A DNA stretch of 64,000 nucleotides, from positions 496,001 to 560,000 of the forward strand of contig NZ_CP069396.1 in NCBI RefSeq assembly GCF_016887565.1, read 5' to 3'. Position 1 is the first letter of the stretch; each line of letters opens with the position of its first letter. Shown here one piece after another: positions 17,365 through 28,003 of the stretch. The position numbers and the translations under genes are program-made. Source of the stretch: Archangium violaceum (GTDB lineage: Bacteria; Myxococcota; Myxococcia; Myxococcales; Myxococcaceae). The notes under the pieces were generated by a model, which saw only the letters and a list, made by a program, of their open reading frames with translations, did not search any database and was not told where the DNA came from.

Positions 17365-19326
17365 TCACTTGGAGGAGTCGGGACGGAAGCGCCGCTCGAT
17401 GCGCGAGCGCAGCAGCTCCAGGACTTCCTTCTCGGAGGTACCGGCCTCGGGCGCCAGCTTCAGCGTGATGGCGCCCCGGCCCACCCGCGTCTCCCCGTCG
17501 AGCTCCTTGCCTCCCTGGACGAGCCGCACGTGCGAGGGGTCCAACTCCACGCCATAGGGCTGGAGGTACAGGTCCACGAAACGCTGGCGCAGCTGGGCCA
17601 CGGTGAGGGCCTCGCGCTCCTCGGGGAGGAGCTGGAAGCCGATGGTGGTGCCCGCGAGCCGCAGGCCCTGCTCGACGATGGTGCCGAGCCGCAGCGCATG
17701 GGGCAGCAGCGCCTCCTGGCCCTCGGAGCGGCTGTAGAGCCAGTAGCTCTTCTGCACGTGGGAGCACAGCGGGCACAGCATGCCGTTGAGCTCGTCGAGC
17801 CCGCGGGTGCGCAGCAGGTGCTGGAGGAGCACCTCCTCGCCACAGCGCTTGCACTGCTCCTGGGGGCCGATGACGGCGAGCACCGAGCGGCCCCGCTCGG
17901 CCACGTCCGCGCGCTGGAGCGCCAGCGGCACGGCGGCGAGCAGCTCGGCCTCGCGCAGTTGGAGGCCGAAGCGGATCTCCTTCTTCATCACGCGCATGCC
18001 GAGCTCCAGGTGGCGCGGCAGCCGCGTGAGGGCCTGGTCGAAGGAGGGGGCGTCCGGCATGTCGAGCTCGCGCAGCAGCTCGTAGCGCTCGGCCCAGGCC
18101 TCGCTGGTGTCGAGCCCCGGAGGCGGGCGGCCGGCGGCCTCGGCGAAGAAGGCCATGAGGGTGAGGGCGACCTGCCAGGGCTCCTGGGTGACGGCGTCCT
18201 CGAGGCGGCGGGCGAGCTCGCGCGCGGCGGGCGTGGCGCGCTGGCGCTCGAGGCGGAGCACGCCCTGGCGCACCAGGGGGCTCTCCTGCACGGGGTCGAA
18301 GGCGCGCAGCTTCCGGCCCTTGACGTTCTCGGCGAGCGTGGACATGCGCTTGTTCCTCAGGGAAGTGAGAGTGCGCGCGGCGCGCTCGAGCTGGCGCAGG
18401 CGGGCGCGCGCGTCCTGGGCGAGTCCGTGGACCTCTTCCTCCATCTCCGCGCGGGTCTCGGCGAGGTAGTCGCGGCCCTCGGCCTCGCGGCGTTTGGCCT
18501 CTTCGTGGAGGCGGGCGGTGGCGGTGGAGCGGAGGCTCTCGCGCTGCTGGCGCAGGGAGTGGGCGGCGGTGGAGAGGATGCGGATGCGGCGCTCGAGGTG
18601 CGCCAGGCGCTCCTCGTCGGTGAGCGAGTCCGCGGCGGTGTCGCCCGCGCCCACCCTGGCGGCGATCAGCTCCAGCGTGGTGCGATCTCCCGCCTCGTAG
18701 GCCACGTTGACGCGGGCCATGAGGGAGTCGAGCCGCGTGCGCTCCTCGTCCGACTGCGCGAGGTCCGGGTGGAGCAGCCGGGCCAGCCGGCGATGGAGCC
18801 GCTTGAGGACCACCGCCTCGTCCTCGCGCTCGGCCAGGACGTCCTCCTCGGAGGGCTCGTCGTCCTCGGGCGGGTCCTCGTCCTCGAAGGCGTCCGCGTC
18901 CTCGTCTTCGTCGTCGAAGGAGGCGCGCTTCGAGGAGTCGTCCCTGGCGGCGCTGGTTCGGCGCTCGGAGGCCGGAGCGGGGGCGGTGCGCGAGGACTGC
19001 TCGGGCGGAGTGGACGGGGGGAGCGCGGGCTGTTCGAGGAGTCGGGTGAGGGCGGAGGCGGCGTCCTGGAGGTTGCGGAGCCGGCGCAGCAGCCGCTCGG
19101 AGCGGCTCACCTCGTCGAAGGAGGCGGAGAGGGTGTCCTCGTAGGCGCGGGCGAATCGCTCCAGGTCCAGGCTGAGCGAGTCGAGCTCCGTGTCGAGCGA
19201 GTCGATCTCGGCGAGGAGCTCCTTGAGGCGCAGCTCGGCGCGGCGCACGGGCGACTCCTCGGGGGGAGGCGCGACGCGGAGCAGGGCCGACTCGGGAGCG
19301 AGCGGAGCTGTCGACGAGGAGGACAT
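17365..19326 (-). CDS. J-domain protein with coiled coil and zinc finger
   Basis: 653 residues from the ATG at 19326 (MSSSSTAPLAPESALL). An N-terminal coiled coil covers about residues 20-90. A strongly acidic linker (DDEDEDADAFEDED) precedes a J-like domain at about 170-235, in which RLHRRLARLLHPDLAQSDEE carries the HPD tripeptide at about 186-188. A long charged helix follows (about 245-330). A CxxC...CxxC finger lies near residue 490-520 (CKRCGEE and CPLCSH). The HPD motif implies stimulation of an Hsp70 (DnaK) ATPase, with the finger as a client or partner site. No DnaK gene is adjacent. Family-level name: J domain-containing protein. Confidence 0.75.
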   Translation of the reverse strand: MSSSSTAPLAPESALLRVAPPPEESPVRRAELRLKELLAEIDSLDTELDSLSLDLERFARAYEDTLSASFDEVSRSERLLRRLRNLQDAASALTRLLEQPALPPSTPPEQSSRTAPAPASERRTSAARDDSSKRASFDDEDEDADAFEDEDPPEDDEPSEEDVLAEREDEAVVLKRLHRRLARLLHPDLAQSDEERTRLDSLMARVNVAYEAGDRTTLELIAARVGAGDTAADSLTDEERLAHLERRIRILSTAAHSLRQQRESLRSTATARLHEEAKRREAEGRDYLAETRAEMEEEVHGLAQDARARLRQLERAARTLTSLRNKRMSTLAENVKGRKLRAFDPVQESPLVRQGVLRLERQRATPAARELARRLEDAVTQEPWQVALTLMAFFAEAAGRPPPGLDTSEAWAERYELLRELDMPDAPSFDQALTRLPRHLELGMRVMKKEIRFGLQLREAELLAAVPLALQRADVAERGRSVLAVIGPQEQCKRCGEEVLLQHLLRTRGLDELNGMLCPLCSHVQKSYWLYSRSEGQEALLPHALRLGTIVEQGLRLAGTTIGFQLLPEEREALTVAQLRQRFVDLYLQPYGVELDPSHVRLVQGGKELDGETRVGRGAITLKLAPEAGTSEKEVLELLRSRIERRFRPDSSK

Positions 19327-19521
19327 GCGAGGTGGCGGGGGCTTCCTGGTGCAGGGTACCCGATAGCGGGGTGATCGCTCGTAAATGCTCCGAGCGCAAG
19401 TGGACGCCCGCCTGCCTTGGGAACGACCTCTCGTCGCGGTTCCCGCTGACTGTCTGCCCGCCTCCCATGGAAGCCCGGGCCGGTCCGGCCTATGATCTCC
19501 CCCACACCCTGGAGGAGTGCC

Positions 19522-19740
19522 ATGGCAGGTAGAGACCCTTACCGTCGCGTCTACGGCACCCAGTCCCTGCGTCGCGTGGGCGGTGGACAGGATCGCTTCG
19601 ACAAGGAGGCCCACGAGGGCCCCATGGAGTCCCCCATCCCCTCGGTGCGCGAGCAGCGTCAGCTGAACGCGCCGCTCAACCCGGGCCGCAAGAGCTTCGC
19701 CTCGGCCCTTGAGAAGGTGTCTACGCCACCGAAGAAGTAG
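19522..19740 (+). CDS. Small conserved-looking protein, unknown
   Basis: A 72-residue protein, MAGRDPYRRVYGTQSLRRVG at its start, hydrophilic and rich in Arg, Gly, Pro and Gln, probably disordered. A perfect GGAGGAG lies five bases before the ATG and codon use matches the neighbours, so it looks real despite its size. It is divergent from the J-domain gene. Its last 20 bp overlap the end of the convergent MBL gene. No function can be proposed. Confidence 0.65.
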   Translation: MAGRDPYRRVYGTQSLRRVGGGQDRFDKEAHEGPMESPIPSVREQRQLNAPLNPGRKSFASALEKVSTPPKK

Positions 19741-20575
19741 CTGCGGTCGTCCTGGCCGAGTCGCCGGCCAGTTGCCGCCACTGCTCCTCGTCGTGGGCGC
19801 AGAATACCCGCACCTTGCCGGCCTGCTCCCGCACCAGCTCGCGCAGCCGCTCCTGGTTGTGCAGCCGCTCCTGGCGGTTCATCTGGATGAGGTTCTGGAA
19901 CAGGCGCAGTCCCGCGGGGCAGCGCGGGTGTTCCGTGTCCACCTCGCCGCGGAAGAAGAAGGCATCTCCCGCGTGCAGCAGCCACGTGTCTCCCCGGTCC
20001 ACCGCCACCGCGCAGTGTCCTCGCGTGTGCCCCGTCAGCGGCACCAGGAGGATCTCCGGTGGCAGGCCCTCCAGTTGGCGCACGCACTCGAAGCCGAACC
20101 ACCGCTCGCCCCGCGTTGCCTCGTACAGCTTCCAGTCCGCGCCGTGGGCCCACTGCACCTGCTGGTAGCGTATCCGCTCCGTGAAGGCCCGCCTCTCCGA
20201 CGCCGCCACGTGCTCCTTCGCGTACACGTGCACCTTCGCTCGCGGGAAGTCCGCCAGGCCCCCCGCGTGGTCCGAGTCCAGGTGCGTCAGCACGATGTGC
20301 CGCACGTCCTCGCGCCGGTAGCCCAGCCGCTCCACCTGCCGCGCCATGGTCTCCTCCGGGTCCAGCTTCGGACGCAGCGGCGCCAGGCCCTTGCGCACGC
20401 TCCGGTGGGACTCGGCGTGGATGTCCTCCAGCCCCAGCGCCGTGTCCACCAGCACCAGTCCCGCGTTCGTCTCGATGAGCAGGCAGTGGCACACCATGCG
20501 CGCACCCGCGTGGCCCAGCACCAGCCCGCTGGCGGGAATGCACATCGTCGCACCGTTCAGATGATGGATTCGCAT
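19721..20575 (-). CDS. MBL-fold metallo-hydrolase (lactonase-like)
   Basis: 284 residues with the metallo-beta-lactamase fold. The motifs in order are IVLTHLDSDHAGG at about residue 95, GHTRGHCAV near 170 and HAGDAFFFRGE near 190, with a late FCAHDEEQW. In the first motif the second His of HxHxDH is Asp (His-Leu-Asp-Ser-Asp-His). That substitution is found in a branch of AHL-lactonase-like and related hydrolases, and it would change the zinc set. The substrate is unknown; ester or lactone hydrolysis is likely. It is divergent from the SitA6-type toxin gene and overlaps the preceding small gene by 20 bp at the 3' end. Confidence 0.88.
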   Translation of the reverse strand: MRIHHLNGATMCIPASGLVLGHAGARMVCHCLLIETNAGLVLVDTALGLEDIHAESHRSVRKGLAPLRPKLDPEETMARQVERLGYRREDVRHIVLTHLDSDHAGGLADFPRAKVHVYAKEHVAASERRAFTERIRYQQVQWAHGADWKLYEATRGERWFGFECVRQLEGLPPEILLVPLTGHTRGHCAVAVDRGDTWLLHAGDAFFFRGEVDTEHPRCPAGLRLFQNLIQMNRQERLHNQERLRELVREQAGKVRVFCAHDEEQWRQLAGDSARTTAATSSVA

Positions 20576-20641
20576 CGGCTCGCGAGCATGGGCCGCGGCT
20601 CGCCGATGTCAACACAGCCCGGTTCGAGAGTCCCGGCCACC

Positions 20642-20656
20642 CCCGCTGACAGCGGG
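20642..20656. promoter_or_regulatory. Short palindrome in the MBL/toxin divergent region
   Basis: CCCGCTG-A-CAGCGGG, a perfect 7-bp dyad around one base, lies between the MBL gene and the toxin lipoprotein gene. It is a possible regulator site; nothing else supports a role. Confidence 0.25.
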
Positions 20657-20728
20657 CACTCGGGTGCGCCATGCTCCTCCGCCGGGAGGGGCCTGTCCTG
20701 ACATGGGTTCCCACCCACTGGGGGGTGT

Positions 20729-22194
<1,466 letters not shown>

Positions 22195-22209
22195 CGGTAG
22201 GCTTGGCCC

Positions 22210-23118
22210 ATGGTCGGGCTTCTCCTGCTGTGCCTGGGCGCCGCGTCCGTGACCGTCTCCGCGGCGGGTGATCTGCACCTGGGTTCACCCTCCACCGAGG
22301 CGCACGTGGCGCCGCTGTCCCGGTTGCTCGAGGGCGACGTGCGCTTCGTGAACCTGGAGGGCCCCATCACGAAGTCCGGCCGCGAGTCCGGAGTCGCGGC
22401 CAGGGGCAGGCCCACAGGGCCGCTGCGCTTCAACGCGCCTCCCCTCGCGGCGAAGTGGCTGAAGGGCCGCGTGGACGTGGTCTCCCTGGCCAACAACCAT
22501 GCCCTGGACCAGGGTGAAAAGGGGCTCGCGGAGACGGTGTCGCGGCTGCGCGAGCGGGGCATCCAGGCGGCCACTTCCTCCACGGACGCGGAGCTGGAGC
22601 GCGGAGGCCACAAGCTTCGCCTCATCGCGCGCGAGTTGCCCGAGCACTGGTCTCCGGAAGAGGAGTCCACACTGGAGTCCCGGGTGCGTCAGGCGCGCGA
22701 GGCGGGCCAGGTGGTGCTGGTGTCGCTGCACTGGGGCCTCACGGGCTCTCTGCTGCCCACGGAGGAGCAGCGCCGGCTGGCGGGGAAGCTCATCGACGCG
22801 GGAGCCACGGCGGTACTGGGACACGGTCCGCACACGCCGCAGGGAATCGAGCGGCACGGGCGAGGCATCATCGCGTACTCGTTGGGCAACCTGGCCTTCG
22901 CCTGCGGCTGCACGGACGAGCGTGACGCCTACGTGCTGCGCTTCCGCATCGACGACGCGGGGGCGGCGGTGGACGTGGAGGCCGTGCCCCTCCAGGCTGG
23001 TCTGCGCGAGCCTCCCCGGCGCTCGGACGACCTGGGCGTGGCACAGCTCCTCCAGAGCCTCTCCGAGGACCTGGGCAGCGAGGTGCGGCTCCAGGGCGGA
23101 CGGGTGCTCATCCGCTGA
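22210..23118 (+). CDS. CapA-family metallophosphatase-like protein
   Basis: 302 residues with a hydrophobic N-terminus (VGLLLLCLGAASVTVSAAG). The CapA features are present: AAGDLHLG with the first metal Asp and His, RFVNLEGPI with Glu, VVSLANNHALDQGEKGL with Asn-Asn-His, LVSLHWG, and LGHGPHTPQGIERHGRGIIA. CapA proteins belong to the calcineurin-like phosphoesterase superfamily and are linked to poly-gamma-glutamate capsule. No capB or capC is nearby, so a generic exported phosphoesterase is as likely. It begins 15 bp after the immunity gene and may be read through from it. Confidence 0.85.
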   Translation: MVGLLLLCLGAASVTVSAAGDLHLGSPSTEAHVAPLSRLLEGDVRFVNLEGPITKSGRESGVAARGRPTGPLRFNAPPLAAKWLKGRVDVVSLANNHALDQGEKGLAETVSRLRERGIQAATSSTDAELERGGHKLRLIARELPEHWSPEEESTLESRVRQAREAGQVVLVSLHWGLTGSLLPTEEQRRLAGKLIDAGATAVLGHGPHTPQGIERHGRGIIAYSLGNLAFACGCTDERDAYVLRFRIDDAGAAVDVEAVPLQAGLREPPRRSDDLGVAQLLQSLSEDLGSEVRLQGGRVLIR

Positions 23119-23187
23119 CCGGAGCCCGGTGCGGCGCGTGCTGTTCGTCTCTCTCGGTTCCGCCCACCCGGGGCGGTCAGGGGCTCA

Positions 23188-24261
23188 TCAAGCCCCGGAG
23201 ATGAAGCCGGGGTCGGGCGGGTCCTTGCGGTGCTCGGGGTTGGGGATGAGGAAGTCCTCGTCCTTCAGGGCTCCGCCGAGCTCCTTCTCCACGGACTGGA
23301 TGAGCTTCACGTTGCGCTGGTCGTTCTTCGTGAGGCGCGCATCCGTGTAGTCCGGGTCCGCCTTGTACCAGGGCATGTGCGCGAAGTGCTTTTGCAGCAC
23401 CGGCGACTTGAAGGGCCGTCCGCGCCGCGCGTAGAGGGTGTTGCGCAGCAGGCGCAGGTCGCGCAGCGACAGCTCGCGCAGCTCCTTGAGCGAGAGCACC
23501 TCGTCCAGGGACTTCTCCAGCTCTCCGCGCGAGGCGTCGTCCGAGGCGAAGCTCCCCATGGCGCGGCTGAGCAGGCCCAGCTCGATGCGCTCCTGGGGCT
23601 CGAGCTTCTTGAAGTCCGGCGCACGGGGGGCCGAGGGCTGGGAACTGGCCAGCGAGCGGTGGTACGTGCAGTCCTTGGAGCTGACGATCTCCTTCTCGAC
23701 CTCGGAGAACTCGTAGCGAATGACCTTCTGCTCGGCGTCCGCCGCCATGAAGTCGTTCGGGTCGCAGGAGGGAAGGTCGCGGCCCTTTGCGTCCTCGTAC
23801 GTCGGGGCATCGCCCCACCACTTGCCGGCCTTGGCCAGGAGGGTGTCCCGCCTCTCCTCCAGGTCCTGGTAGGTGAGGCTCATCTCGTGGCGGGCGATGG
23901 CCTGCACGTTCACGCGATCGACGTCCGAGAGCAGCTTGTAGGAGAAGCTCGGGTTGGGCTTGAACCAGGGCTGCTGTTTGAAGTGCTCGCGCAGCCAGGT
24001 CTTGCGGAAGCCCGCCCAGCCATAGCGGGCGAAGATGGTGTTGCGCAGGATGGACAGCTCGCGCAGCGACTTGCCGCGCAGTGCGGGGCAGTCCGGCTCG
24101 ATCGACTCATCCTCCTCCGTGTCCGGGTCGTCCTCGACGCCCCTCGGGCAGAGGGGCTTCTCCGAGTACCCGGCGATTTCAATGGCCGCGGGGGGAACGT
24201 AGGGCTCCGCCGCCACGCCAAGGCCAGGCAGCAGGAGACTCACGAGCAGGGCCACGCGCAT
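23188..24261 (-). CDS. Exported protein with two YARHG domains
   Basis: 357 residues with a signal peptide (MRVALLVSLLLPGLGVAAEP). Two YARHG domains are seen. The first, about residues 70-125, has LRNTIFARYGWAGFR and HFKQQPWFKPNPSFSYKLLS. The second, about 285-335, has LRNTLYARRGRPFKSPVLQK and HFAHMPWYKADPDYTDARLT. YARHG domains occur in extracellular and cell-wall proteins; a role in binding is likely but unknown. A middle segment rich in charged residues contains CDPNDF and KDCTYH. The Met at 24261 was chosen because the signal peptide begins there. It is divergent from the M15 peptidase gene. Confidence 0.85.
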   Translation of the reverse strand: MRVALLVSLLLPGLGVAAEPYVPPAAIEIAGYSEKPLCPRGVEDDPDTEEDESIEPDCPALRGKSLRELSILRNTIFARYGWAGFRKTWLREHFKQQPWFKPNPSFSYKLLSDVDRVNVQAIARHEMSLTYQDLEERRDTLLAKAGKWWGDAPTYEDAKGRDLPSCDPNDFMAADAEQKVIRYEFSEVEKEIVSSKDCTYHRSLASSQPSAPRAPDFKKLEPQERIELGLLSRAMGSFASDDASRGELEKSLDEVLSLKELRELSLRDLRLLRNTLYARRGRPFKSPVLQKHFAHMPWYKADPDYTDARLTKNDQRNVKLIQSVEKELGGALKDEDFLIPNPEHRKDPPDPGFISGA

Positions 24262-24322
24262 GGAAGGACCATACCCCACCACCACGGGGCACGCGGAGGC
24301 GCGGGTGTGCCACCATGGCGCC

Positions 24323-25102
24323 ATGCCTTTCGCCGTCACGAATCGCCGGGTTCCGCGCCTCCCGTGCGTGCTGCTCTCCCTCGCGCTCGGAGGTTTCGCC
24401 CGGGCCGAGGAGGCTCCTCCTCGGGCGCTGGCGTGCCTGTCGAAGTGGTACCCGGTGGAGCCGGTGAAGGTGGACGGCGCGTGGCACTTCAAGCTCGGGG
24501 GGGCCACGTACCCGTGGGACGACGGACGACAGAAGTCCTTCGAGGAGAAGCTGGCCTCACCGGACCTGGAGGACACGTTCTCCATTCCCTACGTCCCCGG
24601 GCCCATCACTCCGGTGACGCGCGAGAACGAGGACCCGGGGCGCATCCGGTTCGACGCGCTCTTCCACGCGACCTACGGCGACACCCAGGCGCACGTGGAC
24701 GTGGTGGACATCGACTTCCTGGGACAGAAGCTGAAGGTGCACCGGAAGGTGGCGCCGGCCTTCGCGCGCGTGGCGAAGCGGCTCGACGAGGCGGTGAAGC
24801 GGGAGCCCTCGCTGCGGCCGTACCTGATGAACCTGGGAGGCACCTTCGTGTGGCGGAACATCGCCCAAACCAACCGGCAGAGCGCGCACTCCTACGGCAT
24901 CTCCATCGACGTGAACGTGAAGCGCTCGCACTACTGGGAGTGGGCGAAGCCGAAGGAGCCGGTGCGCTGGGCCAACCGGATTCCCCAGGCCATCGTGGAC
25001 GCCTTCGAGGCCGAGGGCTTCATCTGGGGCGGGCGCTGGTACCACTATGACACGATGCACTTCGAGTACCGGCCCGAGCTGTTGGACCCGGCCTGCAGGT
25101 AG
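24323..25102 (+). CDS. M15-family peptidase (D-Ala-D-Ala carboxypeptidase-like)
   Basis: 259 residues with a signal peptide (LPCVLLSLALGGFARAEEA). The zinc ligands of M15 peptidases are all in place: SAHSYGISIDVNVK supplies His and Asp, and FIWGGRWYHYDTMHFEYRPE supplies the catalytic-side residues and the last His. M15C enzymes cleave D-Ala or peptide cross-links in peptidoglycan. The periplasm is the likely site. The upstream ATG at 24260 would give a non-hydrophobic leader, so the Met at 24323 was preferred. The stop codon directly abuts the stop of a small convergent gene. Confidence 0.85.
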   Translation: MPFAVTNRRVPRLPCVLLSLALGGFARAEEAPPRALACLSKWYPVEPVKVDGAWHFKLGGATYPWDDGRQKSFEEKLASPDLEDTFSIPYVPGPITPVTRENEDPGRIRFDALFHATYGDTQAHVDVVDIDFLGQKLKVHRKVAPAFARVAKRLDEAVKREPSLRPYLMNLGGTFVWRNIAQTNRQSAHSYGISIDVNVKRSHYWEWAKPKEPVRWANRIPQAIVDAFEAEGFIWGGRWYHYDTMHFEYRPELLDPACR

Positions 25103-25288
25103 CTACTTCTCGGGCTCTCCCTTGGCGGGCTCGCGGGACTCGTCCGAGCTGGCGTGCTGGGGACGTCGATGGGCACCCTGCTCTTCGCGGGTGGGCTGCC
25201 CCTCCTCCTTCTCGTGCCGCGGATCCGTGGGACGTCCGAACATGTCCTCGGCGGGCTGCGGGGGAGGGGGTCTGTCCTGGTTGGCCAT
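25103..25288 (-). CDS. Small hydrophilic protein, unknown
   Basis: 61 residues (MANQDRPPPPQPAEDMFGRP at the start), very rich in Glu, Arg, Pro and Gln, without hydrophobic segments, so probably disordered. AGGAGG lies nine bases before the ATG at 25288, a near-ideal signal that decides the start. Stop codons of this gene and the M15 peptidase gene are back to back. No family is recognised. Confidence 0.55.
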   Translation of the reverse strand: MANQDRPPPPQPAEDMFGRPTDPRHEKEEGQPTREEQGAHRRPQHASSDESREPAKGEPEK

Positions 25289-25402
25289 GGTGGAATGCCT
25301 CCTGAAGACCAACGGTCATGATGCCCCCGTCCGGCGGCAACGTGGCCCGGGAGTCCGGCAGGAGGGCAGGCGGGAAGGGGAGCCTCTCCCGTCACCCCTG
25401 CC

Positions 25403-26398
25403 TCAAGGCAAGGGGCTGGCGGCGGTGACCAGGACCGGGGGCCAGAAGCGCGCCGCGAGGGCCTTGTCGGCCGAGGCGAGCCACTTGTGCCGCTTCACGT
25501 CGTAGAGGCGCGCGGCCTCCTCGCTGGACACGAGGAGCACGTCCTCACGCAGGTAGAGCTGGAAGCAGGCCTCGGCGGGAAGCGCGAGGCGCTCGGGCTC
25601 GGTGATCCGGGAGCCCTCGTACCAGCTCAGGGGCATGCAGGAGTCGGGCTGCCCGGCCCGTGCCCTCCACGAGAAGAGCGGACCGCCCGGAGTCCGCGCG
25701 AGGACCCACTCGCCATCTCCACCGGAGCGCTTATGGGGAAAGGCGTTGCCGAGCGCGGCGAGGTCATCGCTGCCGCGCTCCACCGTCACCGTCGCGCGGA
25801 GGGCCTCGGGGTCGTCGCGCGAGGTGGAAGGCCCGAAGGAGGCCAGCTCCAGCGTCTCGAGCAGCCGCCAGCCATCGCCCTCGTGGAGGAAGGCGCGGGC
25901 CACGGGCCGCCCCTCGGCGGTGGTGGGCAACCCCTCGGGGGAGACGAGCGCGACGGGGTGGCCCTCGGGGTCGAAGCCGAGGTCCGTGGTGTGGCCGAGC
26001 CAGGGCAGCGCGAGCTCGACGCCCTGGCCCGAGGCGAAGTCCACCACCCACGCGCGCTCGGGGGCCTCGACGTGGGACGCCAGGAGCACGGCGCCCTTGC
26101 CTCCGTCATGGCTCCACGAGAGCTGGGCGCGCTCGCATGCCCCCTCGAAGGTGAAGAGCTCCGCGCGGGCGCCCTCCAGTCCGAGCCGGACCCACCGGCA
26201 GTGCTCCGGGGGCACGGGCTCGAGGAGGGAGAGGCTGAGGCCGGTGATGCGGACGGGTGCCCCGGAGGCGGCCGGGGCGGGAGTGGGGGCCGGCGCGGCG
26301 ACCGCGGCGGGGGGCGGGGGCTCGGCGGGCCTCGGCCTGCACGCGCCCAGCAGGAGCGCGGCGCACAAGAGGCTCGGCGGACCGGGTCGGCGTGCCAT
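25403..26398 (-). CDS. Lipoprotein of unknown function
   Basis: 331 residues. The signal peptide ends in the lipobox LLLGAC. An Ala/Pro-rich linker (PAAVAAPAPTPAPAASG) follows, then a domain of about 270 residues. It has short repeated beta motifs such as WVVDFASGQGVELALPWLGH and LFSWRARAGQPDSC, reading like an irregular propeller. Three Cys in the mature part (CRW, CERA and CFQLYL) may form disulfides. I see no catalytic motif. It follows the AmpG-like gene on the same strand after 72 bp and may share its transcript. Confidence 0.7.
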   Translation of the reverse strand: MARRPGPPSLLCAALLLGACRPRPAEPPPPAAVAAPAPTPAPAASGAPVRITGLSLSLLEPVPPEHCRWVRLGLEGARAELFTFEGACERAQLSWSHDGGKGAVLLASHVEAPERAWVVDFASGQGVELALPWLGHTTDLGFDPEGHPVALVSPEGLPTTAEGRPVARAFLHEGDGWRLLETLELASFGPSTSRDDPEALRATVTVERGSDDLAALGNAFPHKRSGGDGEWVLARTPGGPLFSWRARAGQPDSCMPLSWYEGSRITEPERLALPAEACFQLYLREDVLLVSSEEAARLYDVKRHKWLASADKALAARFWPPVLVTAASPLP

Positions 26399-26470
26399 GG
26401 AAGCTCCGGGTGGAAGAAAGGCCACCCGGAACCTTGTCAGACAGTGGACGTCGCGTGAACCCCTTGACGC

Positions 26471-27766
26471 TCAGCGCGCCACGGCGGTGGCGGCGGCGGG
26501 CTCCGAGGGCGCGGTGGGCTCGGGTGCGGGCGGCTCCTCCACGGGGGCGGCGATGCCCTCGGGCAGGAAGCCCAGCAGCACGAGCGCGGGCAGGGCGAGC
26601 ACCACGGTGAGGCCGAAGAAGCCGGCCCAGCCCATCCACTCGGCCAGGTAGCCGGAGGTGGCGGTGAGCATGCGGCTGCCCAGGTTGGCCAGCGCGGAGA
26701 GCAGCGCGAACTGGGTGGCGCTGAAGCGCTTGTTGCACAGCGACATGGTGAAGGCGCCGAAGGCCGTGGTGGCCATGCCGCCGCACAGGTTGTCCGTGCA
26801 GATGGCCAGCGCGAGCATGAGGTGGTGCTTGCCCACCAGCGCGAGCGCCAGGTACGTGAGGTTGGTGAGGGCCTGGAGCGCGCCGAAGATGAAGAGGCTG
26901 CGGCGCGTGCCCAGCTTCGCCAGCAGCACGCCGCCGAACAGCGCGCCCACGATGGTGGCCCCCATGCCCACGCCCTTGCTGATGGCGCCCACCTCCAGGT
27001 TGGAGAAGCCCAGCTTGAGGAAGAAGGGCGTCGTCATTCCGCCCGCGATGGCATCGCCCAGCTTGTAGAGGAGCAGGAAGAGCAGGGCGAGCACGGCGCC
27101 GTTGCGGCGGAAGTAGTCGAAGAAGGGGACGACGGCGGCCTCGGTGAGGGTGCGCGGGGGGCGCTGGCCCTGGGGCTCGCGGGCCAGCAGCGTGGCCACC
27201 ACGCCCACCAGCATGAGGGCGCCCATGAGCCAGTAGGTGCGCGGCCAGCCGATGAACTGCGAGAGGCTGAGGGCCACGGCGCCGGCGGCGATCATCCCGA
27301 AGCGGTAGCCCATGACGAAGGTGGCGACGCCGAAGCCGCGCTCCTCCGCGGAGAGGGTGTCGGTGCGCCACGCGTCGGAGACGACGTCCTGGCTGGCGGA
27401 GAGGAAGGCCACCAGCAGCGCCAGGCTGGCCATGGCCAGCGGCGAGTCCTTGGGGTTGACGGTGCCCATGGCCGCGATGGCGCCCATGAGGCCCAGCTGC
27501 GTGACGAGCATCCACCCGCGCCGCCGGCCCAGGAAGGGCAGCGCCTTGAGGTCCATCAGGGGCGCCCAGATGAACTTGAAGGTGTAGGGCGAGGCCACCA
27601 GGGTGAAGACGCCGATCGTCTTCAGGTTGACGCCCTCGTTGGTCATCCACGCGGACAGGGTGCCACCCACGAGCAGCAGGGGCAGACCGGAGGCGAAGCC
27701 GAGCGCCACGAGGAGCCATGCACGCGGGCTGGCGAGGACCTGACGAAGGGAGGGCTTGGAGGACAT
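26471..27766 (-). CDS. MFS transporter, AmpG-like (muropeptide permease family)
   Basis: 431 residues with about twelve membrane segments. AmpG hallmarks are visible: FASGLPLLLVGGTLSAWMTN, TFKFIWAPLMD, GWMLVTQLGLM, SQDVVSDAWRTDTL and a KLGDAIAGGMTTPFF helix in the second half. AmpG imports anhydro-muropeptides across the inner membrane for cell-wall recycling, but many myxobacteria carry several AmpG-like proteins, so the cargo is not certain. The C-terminus is an Ala/Pro/Glu-rich tail. The ATG at 27766 has GGAGG upstream. The nearby M15 peptidase would be a plausible partner in peptidoglycan turnover. Confidence 0.85.
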   Translation of the reverse strand: MSSKPSLRQVLASPRAWLLVALGFASGLPLLLVGGTLSAWMTNEGVNLKTIGVFTLVASPYTFKFIWAPLMDLKALPFLGRRRGWMLVTQLGLMGAIAAMGTVNPKDSPLAMASLALLVAFLSASQDVVSDAWRTDTLSAEERGFGVATFVMGYRFGMIAAGAVALSLSQFIGWPRTYWLMGALMLVGVVATLLAREPQGQRPPRTLTEAAVVPFFDYFRRNGAVLALLFLLLYKLGDAIAGGMTTPFFLKLGFSNLEVGAISKGVGMGATIVGALFGGVLLAKLGTRRSLFIFGALQALTNLTYLALALVGKHHLMLALAICTDNLCGGMATTAFGAFTMSLCNKRFSATQFALLSALANLGSRMLTATSGYLAEWMGWAGFFGLTVVLALPALVLLGFLPEGIAAPVEEPPAPEPTAPSEPAAATAVAR

Positions 27767-27915
27767 GGGCAGGGGCACAGAATACCGGCCCTGGGGAGGA
27801 ATCCATCCTCCGCGTCGAGGGCGCGGTCGCCACAGTGTCCGCCCGGCTGCTGAGCGGGCCCGGCGCTTGTCCTCCAGGTGGCGCTTGCCAGCATGCCCGG
27901 GGGCCACGAATGCGA

Positions 27916-27948
27916 ACGCCCCCTCCCCGGAACGCGGGGAAGGGGCGT
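27916..27948 (-). terminator. Strong GC hairpin after the Oar-like gene
   Basis: Arms ACGCCCCCTCCCCG and CGGGGAAGGGGCGT, with one mismatch or bulge, enclose a 5-nt loop. The hairpin is about 55 bp past the stop of the TonB-receptor gene (minus strand). It lies 150 bp upstream of the AmpG-like gene. It probably separates the two transcripts. Confidence 0.45.
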
Positions 27949-28003
27949 CTGTCACACCACTCGGCGGCCCGCTACGTCCAGGCCGCCGGATGGAGGGCGG
28001 TGG

